From positions 1 through 64,000 of the forward strand of contig JARYLI010000007.1 of assembly GCA_029907715.1 (NCBI GenBank): a stretch of DNA of 64,000 nt. Reading direction: 5' to 3'. Numbering within the stretch: position 1 is the stretch's first letter; each line of letters begins with the position of its first letter. Origin of the DNA: Methanothrix sp. Its GTDB lineage: Archaea; Halobacteriota; Methanosarcinia; Methanotrichales; Methanotrichaceae. Positions 62,265 to 64,000 of the stretch are shown one piece after another. The position numbers were made by a program, and so were the translations under genes. The notes beneath the pieces were generated by a model, which was not told where the DNA came from, did not search any database, and worked only from the letters and a program-made list of their open reading frames with translations.

Positions 62265-63575
62265 CTATCTGATCCTCCTTTTCTCGACAGCGCTGACGAT
62301 CACCATTGCAAAAGCGGATGCGCATATTCCGGAGAGGGGGAAAACCCCTCCGAGCATCAGCGATGTGATTCCACCACACAGTATGCCCACGGTTGCAGAG
62401 TTTTGGGTCAGTCCGAGCCTCTCCCTGTGGAAACCTGCGAGCACCGGAACCAGAAAGGCGCCTGTGAATACAGTGTAGGCAAGCATCAGCGTTGAGATGA
62501 TGCCGGGCCTGCTTATCGCCAGCATCAGGGAGCATGAGCCTACAAAGAGCGCAGCCATCCCACGCGCTCTGACTCCCGATCCCAGGCCGAGATCAAGGGT
62601 GAGTATGGAGGACGCGGTGAGTAGAGATGTGTCGGCGGATGACATCGCAGCCGCCAGAAACGCAGCCGCAGTCACTCCAGCGGCCCAGTTGGGAATTACA
62701 TCGGTCATGAGCAGTGGCAGCGCATCCTCCGGTCTTATCTCTGGGAGAAGATGCCGCGCGAAGATCCCGATCGATGTGATGGCGAATGCAAGCGGTATGA
62801 TGATAATCGCTGAGAGCATCGCTGAGACCCTGGCAGACTCGGGGTTCCTTGCAGAGAGGACTCTCGAGTACACATCGGGACCGATGAGGTACATCGATCC
62901 AACCACAACAACCATGGATACCACATCCTGCAGGCCCATCTGCTCAGATGTCGGAAAATCCAGGTCGTTCAGAGCTTCAGGCACGGATCCCAGGCAGATC
63001 GCCAGCATCAGTATCAATCCTGCAACTATCATGCAGAGCTGCAGCAGGTCTGTTCTCACCACCGCACGCTGTCCGCCGTGCGCCGTGTACGCCACCAGCA
63101 CGAACGCTGTGGCTGACATCCATGCCCAGTCGTATCCGAACAGCGCGCCCATGATTCTCCCGGCAGCGACGATCTGGGCGGCGATCACTCCCAGCCAGGC
63201 GATCAGGATGAGGGCGGAGGCAGATTTTTTAGCAGAGGGGCCATAAAAATTTCCTATCAGGTCGGGCAGCGTGCGCGCTCCGGTTCCTCGCACCGCGTGA
63301 GCAATCTTTGAGAGAATGAGAAGCCCCACAGCGCCGGAGAGCAGCCACCATGCCCCGGGAAGGCCCCTGGAGTAACCCAGGCCGACAAGGCCGATCGTGG
63401 ATGATGCTCCCAGTATCGTTGCAACCAGCGATCCTGTGAGTTGAAGCGTGCCCAGACTTCTGCCTGCAAGGAAGAAATCGTTCCAGGATCGACCGCTTCT
63501 GACAATATGCCCCAGGGATGCAGTTGCCAGGAGATACAGAAATAGGGGAATCAGAACCAGGTAGCTCTCGCGCAT
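62265..63575 (-). CDS. Sodium:solute symporter family protein
   Basis: 436 residues with about 12-13 membrane helices. SSS features: SLGHIVRSGRSWNDFFLAGRSLGTLQLTGSLVATILGASSTIG, YTAHGGQRAVVRTDLLQ and FLAAAMSSADTSLLTASSILTLDL (second sodium-site region), and YLIGPDVYSRVLSARN. It lacks the C-terminal soluble domain of the symporter at 6068. Substrate unknown. The start (MRESYLVLIPLFLYLL) lies 13 bp from a symmetrical operator-like inverted repeat. Convergent with the dihydropteroate-synthase-like gene. Confidence 0.92.
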   Translation of the reverse strand: MRESYLVLIPLFLYLLATASLGHIVRSGRSWNDFFLAGRSLGTLQLTGSLVATILGASSTIGLVGLGYSRGLPGAWWLLSGAVGLLILSKIAHAVRGTGARTLPDLIGNFYGPSAKKSASALILIAWLGVIAAQIVAAGRIMGALFGYDWAWMSATAFVLVAYTAHGGQRAVVRTDLLQLCMIVAGLILMLAICLGSVPEALNDLDFPTSEQMGLQDVVSMVVVVGSMYLIGPDVYSRVLSARNPESARVSAMLSAIIIIPLAFAITSIGIFARHLLPEIRPEDALPLLMTDVIPNWAAGVTAAAFLAAAMSSADTSLLTASSILTLDLGLGSGVRARGMAALFVGSCSLMLAISRPGIISTLMLAYTVFTGAFLVPVLAGFHRERLGLTQNSATVGILCGGITSLMLGGVFPLSGICASAFAMVIVSAVEKRRIR

Positions 63576-63587
63576 ACATACAGACGT

Positions 63588-63621
63588 ATTGTAAACATTT
63601 ATCTCAATTTCGGTTTACAAT
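63588..63621. promoter_or_regulatory. Inverted-repeat operator candidate upstream of the symporter
   Basis: ATTGTAAAC (63588-63596) and GTTTACAAT (63613-63621) form a perfect 9-bp inverted repeat with a 16-bp spacer directly before the symporter start at 63575. The spacing suits a dimeric regulator overlapping the core promoter. Confidence 0.6.
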
Positions 63622-64000
63622 AGTCGGGCGGGCTGAACCATGAGCGTCAGCGCTGAGAGCTCAAATCTGCTGCACTTGTGGTTTGAGCCATAGCTTCATC
63701 ATTCGGGCATTGAGACGTCTAAAACTGGGCTACCATTCCAGGTTTAACCCGAAATTGATCGAAGCCTGATGGGCATCACGAATCGCCATGTTCTGACTCT
63801 ATATGCCTGAAAAATGGGGAACTCGGGTTTGAGACCCCCGGATCAGGGGGATGCGGGCGCATTCTCAGTCCGTAACCAAAAAGAGATGCCGTGCATCAGA
63901 CCGCAAAGATCTGCATGCAAAGCTAGGCGTCGAATGCAGGCTTCGCCGAATCGCTCTCAAAGGCTTATCTGACTGGCGCTGAACCCTTTTTTAATTAGCA
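63622..64000. other. Terminal spacer, no gene seen
   Basis: No open frame with support, no tRNA or known repeat recognised. GGATCAGGGGGATG and CGGGTTTGAGACCCCCGGATC near 63825-63850 hold a small inverted repeat of uncertain meaning. Confidence 0.4.

Overview
The window is archaeal and reads as the chromosome of an aceticlastic-type methanogen, most likely Methanothrix (Methanosaeta). This rests on recognisable families: CCA-adding enzyme, S6e, Nep1, PurP, family-B DNA polymerase with a PIP box, geranylgeranyl reductase, NrpR, a Methanosarcinales-type S-layer domain, a methanogenesis-marker-11-like protein, a CooS-like protein and an archaeal SelB-like factor. TATA boxes about 25-30 bp from start codons and moderately high GC agree. 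The genus is inference.

Layout: 1-253 is the 5' end of an S-layer gene, followed by about 1.1 kb of repeats. 1377-10431 is mostly housekeeping (HDAC-like deacetylase, cca-thpR-ilvD operon, symporter, lipid reductase, S6e, NrpR). Two tRNA genes (Gln, Glu) follow. 11475-14384 holds three consecutive secreted-protein genes that share a C-terminal module with the 1216-residue surface protein at 31656-35306. 14582-20289 has a cation transporter, small genes, a phosphoesterase, a double-SIS protein and PurP. 20526-26407 is a two-gene operon for very large cell-surface proteins (cell-wall-binding-like modules; glycosidase-like barrel plus C25-type protease). 27031-31490 has a PstS-like protein, a small regulator, a marker-11-like protein and an IorA-like thiamine-diphosphate enzyme. 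35760-41781 has an AAA ATPase, a metallohydrolase, Nep1, a small regulator and a glucan phosphorylase. 42224-48038 has the SelB-like pseudo-GTPase, PolB and PurB on the minus strand. 48320-54105 has a nitroreductase-like protein, a divergent CooS, a DUF362 ferredoxin and an ADP-dependent sugar kinase. 54201-57917 has a NosD-like beta-helix protein, a tRNA-Val/tRNA-Phe pair and a membrane-anchored secreted protein. After 1.2 kb of repeats come a PAC2 protein, DUF473, a dihydropteroate-synthase-like protein and a second symporter.

How the genes fit: phosphorylase plus ADP-dependent kinase suggest a storage-glucan route. S-layer, CWB2/C25, beta-helix and paralogous secreted proteins make up a large envelope investment. 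PurP and PurB are purine enzymes. CooS, DUF362, IorA-like and marker-11-like proteins belong to anaerobic one-carbon or redox biology, exact roles unknown.

The strongest structural signal is a set of non-coding mobile repeats. Family A (about 189 bp, 5 copies) has 18-bp terminal inverted repeats and 10-bp target duplications. Family B (120-156 bp, 5 copies plus a remnant) is itself a target of A. Family C (about 110 bp, 2 copies) and family D (115 bp, 2 nearly identical copies) also have inverted ends. None encodes a transposase, and no transposase, rRNA, CRISPR array or phage gene was seen. Other second-look items are the CooS-like protein lacking one C-cluster cysteine, the shared domain of the secreted proteins, C-A mismatches in two tRNA anticodon stems, and a cca gene without a usual start codon at its conserved 5' end.
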